Of a stretch of DNA of 30,871 nucleotides, positions 14,941 through 24,410 are shown piece by piece. The DNA lies in NCBI GenBank assembly GCA_050874385.1, contig JBNMKO010000034.1, positions 1-30,871 on the forward strand, given 5' to 3'. The stretch comes from CAG-882 sp050874385 (GTDB taxonomy: Bacteria; Bacillota; Clostridia; Lachnospirales; Lachnospiraceae). Under the pieces are notes generated by a model. It made no database searches. It was not told where the DNA came from and worked only from the letters and a program-made list of their open reading frames with translations. The translations under genes were made by a program, and so were the position numbers. The first letter of the stretch is position 1; each line of letters starts with the position of its first letter.

Positions 14941-16974
14941 ATGAAAAAAACAGATTTGTTTGTCGGATTGTACATTCTTGCAGCCATTGTTTTCCTTATT
15001 ATATCAATTCCGAGCGTGTTGCTTGATGTGCTTCTTGCCTTCAACATGGCTGTTGCGCTTGTAATTTTATTTATGGCTTTGTTTTCAAAGGAGCCTTTGG
15101 ACATGCAGGCGTTCCCAACAATCCTGCTTTTTACGACAATCTTTCGTATTTCGCTCAATGTTTCATCTACGAAGCTTATTTTGGGAACAGGCGACCCGGG
15201 TAATGTCGTAAGGGTTTTTGGTCAGTTCGTAGGAGGAAATGATATCGTAATCGGTGTCATTGTATTCCTCATTCTTATTCTTGTTCAGTTCATGGTTATC
15301 AATAAAGGTACTGAGCGAGTTGCCGAGGTAACAGCGAGATTTACACTCGATGCCATGCCCGGTAAACAGATGGCCATTGACGCTGACCTTAACACAGGTG
15401 CCATAAGCGACAAGGAGGCGATATTAAAGAGAGAGAAGTTACAGCAGGAATCATCGTTCTTTGGAGCCATGGATGGTGCTACCAAGTACGTTAAGGGAGA
15501 TGCGACGGCGGGACTTATAATCACCGTTATCAATATCGTCGGCGGTGTCATAATGGGTGTTATGCGTAAGGGCATGGACATAAATACCGCGTTGAGTACA
15601 TATACAATATTGACAATCGGTGATGGACTTGTGAGCCAGATACCGTCGTTGCTCATATCGCTGTCAACAGGTATCATAATCACCAAGGCCACCAAGGAAA
15701 AAGACCTCACACAGGAGCTTGTCGACGAGCTTTTCTCCATGCCTAAGGCATTCTTCATGGTAGGTGGAGCAATGATTTTTCTTGGAGTTGTGACACCTCT
15801 TCCATGGTATATTTTTATACCGTTTGGAGCTTTGCTCATAGTATGGGGAAATATGCAGAAGAAGAAAGAGGATATCGGAGAAATCGAACAGGAGGCGGAT
15901 GCCGCGGACGAGGAGGCTGCCGAGATACGAAAACCGGAGAATGTCACCTCGCTTTTGCAGGTTGACCCGATTGAACTTGAGTTCGGTTACGGAATTATCC
16001 CTCTTGCCGATGCAAGCCAAGGTGGAGACCTGCTTGACCGAGTGGTTATGATAAGAAGGCAGATTGCTATTGAGCTTGGTACAGTTGTTCCGATAATTCG
16101 TCTGCGAGATAATATCCAGCTCAATCCTAACCAGTATATCATCAAAATTAAGGGTATACAGGTCAGTGAGGGCGAGATACTGTTTGACCACTACATGGCG
16201 ATGAATCCGGGTTATGTCGAGGAGGAGATTACAGGTATTCCTACGTTTGAGCCGTCCTTCCATCTACCGGCTATATGGATAACGGAGGGACAGAGAGAGC
16301 GCGCCGAGTCTCTTGGATACACTGTTGTTGACCCTCCTTCAATCATCGCCACACACTTGACCGAGGTTGTGCGTTCACACATCGCAGAGCTTCTCACAAG
16401 ACAGGATACACAGAACCTCATCAACAATCTCAAGGAGAACAATCCTACGCTTGTTGAGGAACTTGTTCCTAAGCTTATGTCTGTCGGAGAAATCCAGAAG
16501 GTACTCCAGAACCTTCTCGAGGAGGGCATTTCAATAAGAGACTTGCTCACCATTTTTGAGACCCTGGCAGACCATGCTGCAAGTACACATGACCCTGATA
16601 TACTTACTGAATATGCAAGACAGAGCCTAAAGAGGGCTATCTCCAACAAGTATTTCTCCGGAAACGAGACGACGAGTGTTGTGACACTTGACCCGACTGT
16701 TGAACAGGAGATAATGGGGGCTGTAAAGCAGACAGAACAGGGGGCATACCTCACGCTCTCACCTGACAGAACGCAGAAGATTGTCGATTCTGTGAAGCAG
16801 GAAGTTGAGAAGCTTGAGAATATGGGTAAGATGCCGATAATTATAACATCGCCTATTGTCAGAATATATTTCAAAAAATTGATTAACGATTATGTGCGAG
16901 ATTTGACTGTAGTATCTTACAATGAGATTGAGTCAAATGTGGAATTACAATCAGTTGGGATGGTGACTGCGTAA
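14941..16974 (+). CDS. flhA: Flagellar export gate protein FlhA
   Basis: The product has 677 residues. The N-terminal half (to about 310) has about eight membrane segments with the FHIPEP-family signatures 'RISLNVSSTKLIL' near residue 75 and 'AMPGKQMAIDADLNTGAI' near 140, plus the 'GDATAGLIITVINIVGGVIM' stretch. The C-terminal half is the cytoplasmic domain that forms the nonameric ring and docks export chaperones. I chose ATG 14941 over an in-frame GTG at 14932, since AAGGTGGAG is spaced for 14941. The stop TAA is followed immediately by the flhF ATG. Confidence 0.97.
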   Translation: MKKTDLFVGLYILAAIVFLIISIPSVLLDVLLAFNMAVALVILFMALFSKEPLDMQAFPTILLFTTIFRISLNVSSTKLILGTGDPGNVVRVFGQFVGGNDIVIGVIVFLILILVQFMVINKGTERVAEVTARFTLDAMPGKQMAIDADLNTGAISDKEAILKREKLQQESSFFGAMDGATKYVKGDATAGLIITVINIVGGVIMGVMRKGMDINTALSTYTILTIGDGLVSQIPSLLISLSTGIIITKATKEKDLTQELVDELFSMPKAFFMVGGAMIFLGVVTPLPWYIFIPFGALLIVWGNMQKKKEDIGEIEQEADAADEEAAEIRKPENVTSLLQVDPIELEFGYGIIPLADASQGGDLLDRVVMIRRQIAIELGTVVPIIRLRDNIQLNPNQYIIKIKGIQVSEGEILFDHYMAMNPGYVEEEITGIPTFEPSFHLPAIWITEGQRERAESLGYTVVDPPSIIATHLTEVVRSHIAELLTRQDTQNLINNLKENNPTLVEELVPKLMSVGEIQKVLQNLLEEGISIRDLLTIFETLADHAASTHDPDILTEYARQSLKRAISNKYFSGNETTSVVTLDPTVEQEIMGAVKQTEQGAYLTLSPDRTQKIVDSVKQEVEKLENMGKMPIIITSPIVRIYFKKLINDYVRDLTVVSYNEIESNVELQSVGMVTA

Positions 16975-18285
16975 ATGATAGTTAGGAAATATACTGCTGC
17001 GACAGAGACGGATGCAGTACTAAAGGCAAAAGAAGAACTTGGATTGGGTGCAGTCGTACTTAATGTAAAGACAGTAAAACAGAGAGGATTTGCAAGACTT
17101 TTTAAGAAAGATTATGTTGAGATAACTGCCGCGCTTGATGAGAGGGATATACAGCAGCAACAGCAGCCTGCTGCTCCGCCGCCACCGGATAGGCGGCCAA
17201 GTCCATCCACAATAAACGGAACCGCTAATATGATGCCAGGAACTTTGGGAGCTTCGGTAACTTCAATGGCTTCAGCAGCCCAGGCAGCTTCACCGGTCTC
17301 ACCGGCTTCACCGGCTCCGGGTTCGGAAGCCATGGAAAAGAGGCTTGATACGCTGTTAAATATGCTTGCCGACCAGGTCAAGAAGAATGAGGATGACAAG
17401 GTTAAGACGGAGAGTACTCCTGTTGAGGTTGTAAAGGAACCTGAGCCGGAGGAGGCAAAGGATAACGGTAACATCAAGTATCTGAGGATGGTATACAACA
17501 AGCTTATAGAGTCAGAGGTTGACGAGAAGGTTGCCAATATGATAATTGAGGATGTCGATGCCTCAATGAAGAAGGGTGTAAATATTGACAATATCATTTC
17601 AGCGGTTTATCAGAAGATTATTCTCAAACTTGGTGAGCCAAAGCCTGTGAATATCAGCAATGGAAGGACTGTTGTGTTTTTTCTCGGTCCTACCGGAGTT
17701 GGAAAGACTACAACGATAGCTAAACTGGCATCTAAATATAAGCTCAACAAGGGTGTACAGGTTGCATTGATAACCGCTGACACATACAGAATAGCTGCGG
17801 TTGAACAGCTCAACACATACGCCGGGATAATAGATGTACCTATTTCGGTTATCTATTCGCCGGAGGAGCTGGTGGCTGCGATAAATAAGTACAGCAGATA
17901 TAATCTGATTTTTGTTGACACGGCAGGACGCTCGCACAAGAATACGGAGAGGCTGGCTGAACTTGGACAACTTATTGAAGCTACACAAAAAGCCGGACTG
18001 GGTGTAAATATTGAAAAATACCTTGTTCTGAGTGCAACAACAAAGTATAAAGACCTTTTGGACATCACAGAAGCGTATAAGGATGTAGAGAATTTCAAGC
18101 TGATTTTCACAAAGCTCGACGAGACCAACGCATACGGAAATATTCTCAACATACGCGTGCATACAGGAGCACAGCTTTCATATACGACCAATGGACAGGC
18201 TGTTCCGGAAGATATAAAAGTTGTTAATGTGCAGGAGATGGCAAGATACCTGATAAGCGGTTATGTGCCCGACAATTTGAAATAG
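16975..18285 (+). CDS. flhF: Flagellar placement SRP-type GTPase FlhF
   Basis: The product has 436 residues. An N-terminal B domain starts with 'MIVRKYTAATETDAVLKAKE', then a Pro/Ala/Ser-rich linker (about 60-125), an N domain, and the G domain from about 230. G motifs are all present: G1 'GPTGVGKTTTIAKLA' near 238, 'ADTYRIAAVEQL' (SRP insertion box), 'VDTAGRSHKN' (G3) and 'FTKLDETNAYGNIL' (G4). FlhF sets the site of flagellar assembly and is regulated by FlhG. It begins directly at the flhA stop. Confidence 0.97.
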   Translation: MIVRKYTAATETDAVLKAKEELGLGAVVLNVKTVKQRGFARLFKKDYVEITAALDERDIQQQQQPAAPPPPDRRPSPSTINGTANMMPGTLGASVTSMASAAQAASPVSPASPAPGSEAMEKRLDTLLNMLADQVKKNEDDKVKTESTPVEVVKEPEPEEAKDNGNIKYLRMVYNKLIESEVDEKVANMIIEDVDASMKKGVNIDNIISAVYQKIILKLGEPKPVNISNGRTVVFFLGPTGVGKTTTIAKLASKYKLNKGVQVALITADTYRIAAVEQLNTYAGIIDVPISVIYSPEELVAAINKYSRYNLIFVDTAGRSHKNTERLAELGQLIEATQKAGLGVNIEKYLVLSATTKYKDLLDITEAYKDVENFKLIFTKLDETNAYGNILNIRVHTGAQLSYTTNGQAVPEDIKVVNVQEMARYLISGYVPDNLK

Positions 18286-18327
18286 TTATGTGAATTAGTT
18301 ATATATAAACATTGGAGGAGAGTACAT

Positions 18328-19239
18328 ATGGATCAGGCTGAAAAATTGAGACAGATAGTACAAAAACAAGCCGGAGATGGTCAGTCCGACAGTAATCCAG
18401 CGCAAAAACATGCTAGGGTGATTACGGTTACAAGTGGAAAGGGTGGAGTTGGCAAATCAAGCTGTTCTATTAATCTTGCATTACTGTTTAGGAGACAGGG
18501 TAAAAAAGTAATTATATTTGATGCCGATTTTGGACTTGCGAATATTGAGGTCATGTTTGGAGCAATTCCAAAGTATACCTTGGCTGATTTGATGTTCAAG
18601 GGAAAAGAAATAAATGAGATAGTGTGTGAGGGACCGGACGGTGTCATGTTTGTCTCAGGCGGCTCGGGAATAACAAATCTTGGCGACCTTAACAAGGATG
18701 ATGTAAAGAGACTTGCCGTAAAGCTCACCGAGCTTGAGACTTTTGCGGATGTTATTATAATTGATACGGGAGCAGGAATATCCAGCAGTGTTCTTGAGTT
18801 TGTTGCGGCAAGCCCTGAGGTTATTCTGGTTGCTACGCCGGAGCCGACATCCATAACGGATTCATACGCTCTTCTTAAAGCTCTCAGCATGTTTGAGGGG
18901 TTTAACAAGGACAACACAAGAATAATGCTGCTTGGAAACAGGACAATGTCGTCAAACGACGGGCCTAATATGTATGAGAAGCTGTCGTCGGTTGTCGAGA
19001 GATTTCTAAAGTTAAAATTAGAGTACATTGGTTGTATTCCGTCGGATGAATATGTTGTCAAAGCGATAATAAAGCAGTCCCCGGTTGTCAACGCATATCC
19101 TAATGCGTTGGCATCAAAATCGTATGCTCAGGTTTTAAACAGACTCACAGGAGCAGGTCAGGCAGTTTCCAATACAAAGGACAAAAAAGGTATCGGAAGT
19201 TTCTTTAGCAACATTTTAAAACTTAATAAAAGAACCTAA
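18328..19239 (+). CDS. flhG: MinD-type ATPase FlhG (YlxH), flagellar number regulator
   Basis: The product has 303 residues. The deviant Walker A of ParA/MinD ATPases, SGKGGVGKSS, is at residues 36-45, followed by 'IIFDADFGLANIEVMFG' and 'VIIIDTGAGIS'. The N-terminus reads MDQAEKLRQ. This contains the exact DQAxxLR motif that stimulates FlhF GTPase activity in Bacillus. The C-terminus is basic and amphipathic ('FFSNILKLNKR'), as expected for a MinD-like membrane targeting helix. TTGGAGGAG precedes ATG 18328. It follows flhF after a 42-base gap. Confidence 0.96.
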   Translation: MDQAEKLRQIVQKQAGDGQSDSNPAQKHARVITVTSGKGGVGKSSCSINLALLFRRQGKKVIIFDADFGLANIEVMFGAIPKYTLADLMFKGKEINEIVCEGPDGVMFVSGGSGITNLGDLNKDDVKRLAVKLTELETFADVIIIDTGAGISSSVLEFVAASPEVILVATPEPTSITDSYALLKALSMFEGFNKDNTRIMLLGNRTMSSNDGPNMYEKLSSVVERFLKLKLEYIGCIPSDEYVVKAIIKQSPVVNAYPNALASKSYAQVLNRLTGAGQAVSNTKDKKGIGSFFSNILKLNKRT

Positions 19240-19250
19240 AGGAGTATACC

Positions 19251-19970
19251 ATGGAAAAAATATTAGCACCGGGAATTAAATTAGAGCTTAATGAAATTAC
19301 AGCAGATAAAAAAAAGGCGGCAGTGACGTATCTTAGCCAGGTGTATGATATAGATGCGGCGAGAAACAGAGTTGCCATAGCAATGCCTTATAAGGAAGGT
19401 CACATGGTGGTTTTGTCGTTGGGAATAAGGCTTGATGCCTATTTCTACTGCAAGGCAAAGATGTATCACAGCAGGGTCAAGGTCGTTGACAGATACAAGT
19501 CCAACAATCTTATTGTGCTTGTCATTGAACTTCAGTCCGAATTGAAGAAGGTTCAAAGACGACAGTTTTTCAGATACGATATGATTGTGCCTCTCAGATA
19601 CATGCTTCTTGATGAAGAATTTGCTGCTGTTTATGAAAAGACAGGTGAGCTTCCTGAGGAGATAGTGAAGGAGCATGTTAAAAACGGACAGACAATCAAT
19701 ATCAGCGGCGGCGGCATGAAATTTGTGGGTGGTGATAAATTTCAGAAGGATGACATAGTGTATATTGAGCTTGATTATACACTTGGCGGAGCAAATCAAT
19801 GCCTGAAGGTTACGGCAAGGGTTGTCGATTCCGTCAATCCACAGGGAAGGAAAGATATTTTTCATAACAGAGTAAGTTTTGACAACATAAAAAATGATGA
19901 CAGAGAATCGCTTATCCGTTTCATTTTTGAGGAGGAAAGGAAACGGATGCAGCTTGAAAGGAGAAGTTGA
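19251..19970 (+). CDS. PilZ domain protein of YcgR type, probable c-di-GMP flagellar brake
   Basis: The product has 239 residues. The N-terminal ~95 residues fit a YcgR-N-type beta domain ('YLSQVYDIDAARNRVAIAMP'). The C-terminal PilZ domain has both ligand motifs: RxxxR at R104-R108 ('QRRQFFRYD') and NxSxxG at N150-S152-G155 ('INISGGGMKF'). The family binds c-di-GMP and slows the motor or stator in other bacteria; DgrA/YpfA in Bacillus is the closest functional parallel. Bacillus has no such gene at this place between flhG and cheB, so here the brake would be co-expressed with the motor. AAAGGAG precedes ATG 19251. Binding is inferred from motifs. Confidence 0.88.
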   Translation: MEKILAPGIKLELNEITADKKKAAVTYLSQVYDIDAARNRVAIAMPYKEGHMVVLSLGIRLDAYFYCKAKMYHSRVKVVDRYKSNNLIVLVIELQSELKKVQRRQFFRYDMIVPLRYMLLDEEFAAVYEKTGELPEEIVKEHVKNGQTINISGGGMKFVGGDKFQKDDIVYIELDYTLGGANQCLKVTARVVDSVNPQGRKDIFHNRVSFDNIKNDDRESLIRFIFEEERKRMQLERRS

Positions 19971-19975
19971 CATAT

Positions 19976-21142
19976 ATGGCAAAGAAAATTTTAATTATTG
20001 ATGACTCTGCACTTATGAGAAGGGTTATATCTGATATAATTAAAACAAATAAACAATATGAGGTTGCAGATTTTGCCAGAGATGGTCTGGAAGGCTTTGA
20101 TAAGATAGTTAGTCATCCTAGGCTGTACGATGCCATTATTCTTGATATCAATATGCCTAAGATGAATGGTCTTGAACTTTTGGAGATGCTTCAAAAGAAC
20201 CGTATTCAGGAGACGGTTATTGTTGTCAGTACAGTTGCAAAGGAGGGCGCAAAGGAGACAATCAAGGCACTTGAACTTGGTGCATTTGATTTTGTCACCA
20301 AGCCGGAGAACTTTATTGATGCCAAGGGCGAGGACTTTAAGCAGCGCATACTTGACATGCTCGATGTTGCCACAGCGGGAAATACCAAGGCTTCTGTCAT
20401 AAGCAGAATGCCTGTGACACAGAGTATTAACACGAGAGCTACTTCGATAAGAACATTCGGTTCATCGCGTGTTGAAAAGAGTTCACCGACAATCCCTTCG
20501 AGGTCGACACAGCCGGTTATGACTGTCAGGATGAGCAGTTCGGGTACATATAAGAAAGACCACGCTAACAGAGTGGTAGCACTTGCGTGTTCAACCGGAG
20601 GTCCTAAATCACTCCAGCAGGTTATACCTTATCTTCCGAAAAATCTCGATGCGGGTGTTGTGGTTGTACAGCACATGCCGGCAGGTTTTACCAAGTCGCT
20701 TGCGATGAGGCTTAACGAGATCAGCCACGTTACGGTAAAGGAAGCCGAGAATGGCGACATTATCACCAAGGGAACGGTTTATATCGCTCCGGGAGGCCGT
20801 CACATTCGTCTTGTAAAGTCGGGAAATGACACGAAAGTGGCACTTTCTGATGAGCCGCCTGTGGATGCACTTAGACCATGCGCAAATGTCATGTATGAAT
20901 CTCTTGTGACTTCTCCTTATGATGAGATAGTATGTGTTGTACTCACCGGAATGGGAGCGGATGGAACCAAGGGTATAAAGACTCTAAAGACCCGCAAGAA
21001 GATTTATGTAATCGGGCAGGATGAAGCTTCAAGTATTGTTTACGGTATGCCTAGGGCTGTTGCCGAGGCTGGATTGGTTAATGAAGTTAGACCACTAGAA
21101 GAAATCGCAGATGCGATAACAAGAAACACGGGGGTACGATAA
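19976..21142 (+). CDS. cheB: Chemotaxis protein-glutamate methylesterase CheB
   Basis: The product has 388 residues. A receiver domain with D9/D10 and phospho-acceptor D57 ('AIILDINMPKMNGLELL') is joined by a Ser/Thr/Arg-rich linker (about 130-195) to the methylesterase domain. The catalytic triad is in place: S206 in 'ACSTGGPKS', H233 in 'VVQHMPAGF' and D329 in 'GMGADGTKG'. CheB removes methyl groups from, and can deamidate, receptors for adaptation. I chose ATG 19976 over TTG 19967 because AAAGGAG (19957-19963) is only three bases from the TTG and the product then starts MAKKILIIDD. The partner methyltransferase CheR is not in this window. Confidence 0.97.
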   Translation: MAKKILIIDDSALMRRVISDIIKTNKQYEVADFARDGLEGFDKIVSHPRLYDAIILDINMPKMNGLELLEMLQKNRIQETVIVVSTVAKEGAKETIKALELGAFDFVTKPENFIDAKGEDFKQRILDMLDVATAGNTKASVISRMPVTQSINTRATSIRTFGSSRVEKSSPTIPSRSTQPVMTVRMSSSGTYKKDHANRVVALACSTGGPKSLQQVIPYLPKNLDAGVVVVQHMPAGFTKSLAMRLNEISHVTVKEAENGDIITKGTVYIAPGGRHIRLVKSGNDTKVALSDEPPVDALRPCANVMYESLVTSPYDEIVCVVLTGMGADGTKGIKTLKTRKKIYVIGQDEASSIVYGMPRAVAEAGLVNEVRPLEEIADAITRNTGVR

Positions 21143-23254
21143 ATGGACGTAAGCCAGTATTTAGAGATTTTTATTGATGAGACAAAGGAACATTTACAGA
21201 ATCTTAATGACCTTCTTCTTGTATTAGAGAAGGAGCCAGAGGACAAAGCAACTATTAACGAGATATTCCGTGCAGCACATTCTCTCAAGGGAATGGCGGG
21301 AACAATGGGATACAAGAGAATGCAGAACCTTACACATAATATGGAGAACGTGTTCTCAGAAATCCGCAACGACAAGATGAAGGTTACTGCCAGCCTCGTG
21401 GATACTCTTTTCCAGTGTCTTGACGCATTAGAGAGCTACCTCAACAATATTCAGGAGTCTTCCGATGAAGGAACAGAGGATAATGAGGCCATAATAAAGC
21501 TTCTCAACGAGTTCCTTGCCACAGAGGGAAATATGACACTTGAACCTGAGAAGCAAGCGCAGGCTGCTCCAGCACAGGCAGCAGCTCCGGCGGCTGATAC
21601 AGCGGCATCGGGTGACCTTGCAAAGTATAAGCACATTACACTTGCCGATTTTGAGCAGCATGCAATCAATGAGGCCAAGAAGAAGGGAATGAAGGCATAC
21701 GGTTTTACAGTATACCTTGATCCTAACTGTATCCTGAAGGCTGCCAGAGCATTCCTTGTATTCAAGGGAATAGAGGAGGTCGGCGAGGTTATAAGGTCTG
21801 AACCTTCAACACAGGATATAGAGGATGAGAAGTTTGAATATGATTTCAGCTTTTTCGTTGTATCTACTGAGGAACTCGACAAGATCCTCGGCATTATAAA
21901 GAATGTATCTGAAGTAAAGGATGCAGTCGGAAGTGAGCTTGAGGAGGTTAAGCCTGAGACAGCAGTTCAGCCGGCAACAGCTACAGCTCCTGCTGAGACA
22001 GCTCCTGCCGAAAAGGAAGCGCAGGCACCTGCAAAGGCAGACGAGAAAAAGCCGGCATCGGCAGCACCTGCAAAAACAGGAAAAGCAGTTGCCAACCGTT
22101 CTGTCCGTGTAGATATAGACAAGCTTGATACACTCATGAACCTCGTGAGTGAGCTTATCATTGCAAAGAATGGTCTTGTGTCAATCAACAATTCTTCAGG
22201 AGATGGCGCTGCATCAGGCAGACAGAACTTCAATGAGCAGATAGAGTATCTTGAGAGAGTTACAACATCACTTCATGAGTCTGTCATGAATGTGCGAATG
22301 GTGCCTATTGAGACTGTTGTTAACAGATTCCCAAGAATGATAAGAGACTTGAGCAAGAAGCTTGACAAGAAGATGGAGCTGTACATGACAGGTGAGGAGA
22401 CAGAGCTCGACCGTACAGTCATCGATGAGATTGGTGACCCACTTATGCACTTGCTGCGTAACTCTGCTGATCACGGTCTTGAGCATGCTGATTTGCGTGC
22501 ACAGAGAGGTAAGCCTGAGGTTGGTACAATTTTCCTCAACGCATATCAGGATGGTAACAATGTTGTCATCGAGGTAGGTGATGATGGTAACGGTATCGAT
22601 GTGGAGAAGGTTCGTAGGAAGGCTATCGAGAAGGGAACAATAACCTCCGAGCAGGCTGAGGTTATGACGGACAAGGATATAATAGACTTACTTTTCCGTC
22701 CAAGTTTCTCAACAGCAGAAAAGATTTCAGATGTATCCGGAAGAGGAGTTGGTCTTGATGTTGTTAAGTCTAAGATTGAGGCACTCGGCGGAACTGTAGA
22801 GGTTAAGACAAAGCTTGGAGAGGGAAGTACATTCATAGTAAGACTTCCACTCACACTTGCCATCATTCAGGCACTCATGGTTAAGCTTGGTGATGAGCAG
22901 TATGCAATTTCTCTTGGCTCTATCGAGACACTTGAGGATATTACAAAGGATGATATTAAGTTTGTTAATTCCAAGGAAGTTATTCATCTTAGAGATAAGG
23001 TTATACCTATTATACGTCTTGGAGAGCTTCTTGATGTCAAGTCGAGCAGTGAGGACAATGAGAATATGACTGTCGTTATCGTCCGCAAGGGAGACAAGAT
23101 GGCAGGTATGGTTGTTGACAGCCTTATTGGTCAGATGGAAATCGTTATCAAGTCTCTTGGAAGCTATATCAATGTAAATAAGATGATTAGTGGTGCCACA
23201 ATCCTTGGCGATGGTGATATAGCTCTTATCATTGATGTGAATACTCTTGTATAA
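21143..23254 (+). CDS. cheA: Chemotaxis sensor histidine kinase CheA
   Basis: The product has 703 residues with the five-domain layout. The HPt domain carries the phosphorylated H46 in 'RAAHSLKGMAGTMG'. A P2-like CheY/CheB docking domain lies at about 155-260, with Ala/Pro-rich linkers on both sides. The dimerisation helices (about 315-375) include 'VDIDKLDTLMNLVSELIIAK'. The ATPase domain has the N box 'LMHLLRNSADHG', 'GDDGNGID' and 'GRGVGLDVVKSKIEALGG'. The CheW-like domain covers about 560-703. It begins directly after the cheB stop (TAAATG). CheA receives signal from receptors through CheW and passes phosphate to CheY and CheB. Confidence 0.98.
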   Translation: MDVSQYLEIFIDETKEHLQNLNDLLLVLEKEPEDKATINEIFRAAHSLKGMAGTMGYKRMQNLTHNMENVFSEIRNDKMKVTASLVDTLFQCLDALESYLNNIQESSDEGTEDNEAIIKLLNEFLATEGNMTLEPEKQAQAAPAQAAAPAADTAASGDLAKYKHITLADFEQHAINEAKKKGMKAYGFTVYLDPNCILKAARAFLVFKGIEEVGEVIRSEPSTQDIEDEKFEYDFSFFVVSTEELDKILGIIKNVSEVKDAVGSELEEVKPETAVQPATATAPAETAPAEKEAQAPAKADEKKPASAAPAKTGKAVANRSVRVDIDKLDTLMNLVSELIIAKNGLVSINNSSGDGAASGRQNFNEQIEYLERVTTSLHESVMNVRMVPIETVVNRFPRMIRDLSKKLDKKMELYMTGEETELDRTVIDEIGDPLMHLLRNSADHGLEHADLRAQRGKPEVGTIFLNAYQDGNNVVIEVGDDGNGIDVEKVRRKAIEKGTITSEQAEVMTDKDIIDLLFRPSFSTAEKISDVSGRGVGLDVVKSKIEALGGTVEVKTKLGEGSTFIVRLPLTLAIIQALMVKLGDEQYAISLGSIETLEDITKDDIKFVNSKEVIHLRDKVIPIIRLGELLDVKSSSEDNENMTVVIVRKGDKMAGMVVDSLIGQMEIVIKSLGSYINVNKMISGATILGDGDIALIIDVNTLV

Positions 23255-23274
23255 CAGATGGAGGTTAATATACT

Positions 23275-23745
23275 ATGGATGCTTTAACAACAACACAGAC
23301 TACTACAAGACAGTACATTGTCATTAAGTTAGGCAGTGAGCAGTACGGAATAAATATCAATTATATTGACAATATAGTCAGGATGCAGAAGATTACAAGA
23401 GTTCCTAAGGCTCAGTCATATTTTAAAGGCGTTATCAACCTTCGTGGTGAGATAGTACCTGTGATGAGTTTAAGACTCAAGTTCGGTCTTCCGGATGATG
23501 AGATAACTGACAAGACAAGAATTATCATCATCAAGCTTGAGCAGCAGGCTACGGTTGGTATCATTGTAGACCAGGTTAACGAGGTTGTAACTCTTGATGA
23601 AGATTCTATTGAGAAGACAACAGTTGACGCTAACAATGATATGGCAAGCTATATCAGTGCGATAGGAAAGAGCAAGGGAGAGCTTATTTCACTCCTGAAT
23701 ATTCAGCTTGCTATAGCTGACAAGGACACATCCAAAGAAGAATAG
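23275..23745 (+). CDS. cheW: Chemotaxis coupling protein CheW
   Basis: The product has 156 residues, a single CheW domain. The signatures are 'KLGSEQYGININYIDNIVRM', 'ITRVPKAQSYFKGVINLRGE' and 'VPVMSLRLKFGL'. CheW bridges receptors and CheA. ATG 23275 follows GGAGG at workable spacing. The gene lies between cheA and cheC as in Bacillus. The short Thr-rich N-terminal extension (about 10 residues) carries no recognisable motif. Confidence 0.97.
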   Translation: MDALTTTQTTTRQYIVIKLGSEQYGININYIDNIVRMQKITRVPKAQSYFKGVINLRGEIVPVMSLRLKFGLPDDEITDKTRIIIIKLEQQATVGIIVDQVNEVVTLDEDSIEKTTVDANNDMASYISAIGKSKGELISLLNIQLAIADKDTSKEE

Positions 23746-23769
23746 GCGCGTTGTCTGGAAGGAGATATC

Positions 23770-24387
23770 ATGGCAGAAAAAACACTTGATAACCTTAATG
23801 ACCTACAGTTTGATGTCTTAAAGGAAATTGGCAATATAGGAGCCGGAAATGCTACTACAGCATTGGCTAAGATGATAAATATGAAAATCGATATGAATGT
23901 ACCGAGGGTCGAGCTTGTTCCTTTTACTGACCTTCCGGATACATTTGGTTCGGCGGAGGAAGTACTTGCCGGAATTTTGGTGCAGCTTGACGGTGATATC
24001 AAGGGAATGATGATGTTCCTTGTAAAAGAGGAATCGGCACATCATCTTGTTAATTCACTGATGGGCGGCATGGTGTTAAATGACGGCGATGGTTTTTCGG
24101 ACATGGAGCTGTCGGCGCTCAGTGAAATTGGCAATATTATTATTGGAGCATATCTTTCGGCAATGTCGAATCTTACCAATCTTAAAATTGCCTCATCGGT
24201 TCCATACATATCTATAGACATGGCGGGAGCGCTTTTGAGTGTGCCGGCAATCGAGTTTGGAAAGCTTGGTGACAAGGTACTGCTTATTGAGACACAGTTC
24301 GGTGAGCTGGATTTTGTTAACGGATATTTTCTTATGGTACCGGAGCTTGAGTCGTATGATGTGATTTTGACATCATTGGGTATGTAA
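23770..24387 (+). CDS. cheC: CheY-P phosphatase CheC
   Basis: The product has 205 residues. Both pseudo-symmetric active sites are present with E-x-x-N: E19/N22 in 'LKEIGNIGAGNA' and E119/N122 in 'LSEIGNIIIGAY'. CheC removes phosphate from CheY-P and is stimulated by CheD; the CheC-CheD pair is one adaptation system of Bacillus-type chemotaxis. The gene pairs directly with cheD downstream. AAGGAGAT precedes the ATG. Confidence 0.96.
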   Translation: MAEKTLDNLNDLQFDVLKEIGNIGAGNATTALAKMINMKIDMNVPRVELVPFTDLPDTFGSAEEVLAGILVQLDGDIKGMMMFLVKEESAHHLVNSLMGGMVLNDGDGFSDMELSALSEIGNIIIGAYLSAMSNLTNLKIASSVPYISIDMAGALLSVPAIEFGKLGDKVLLIETQFGELDFVNGYFLMVPELESYDVILTSLGM

Positions 24388-24410
24388 ATTCTACACATTA
24401 GGAAAAGTCT

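Noticed and set aside
15285..15947. 220-residue minus-strand frame inside flhA, and similar long antisense frames in cheA, flhF and flhG
   Set aside because: They lie wholly inside well-conserved genes, have no ribosome sites or recognisable domains, and arise from codon bias.
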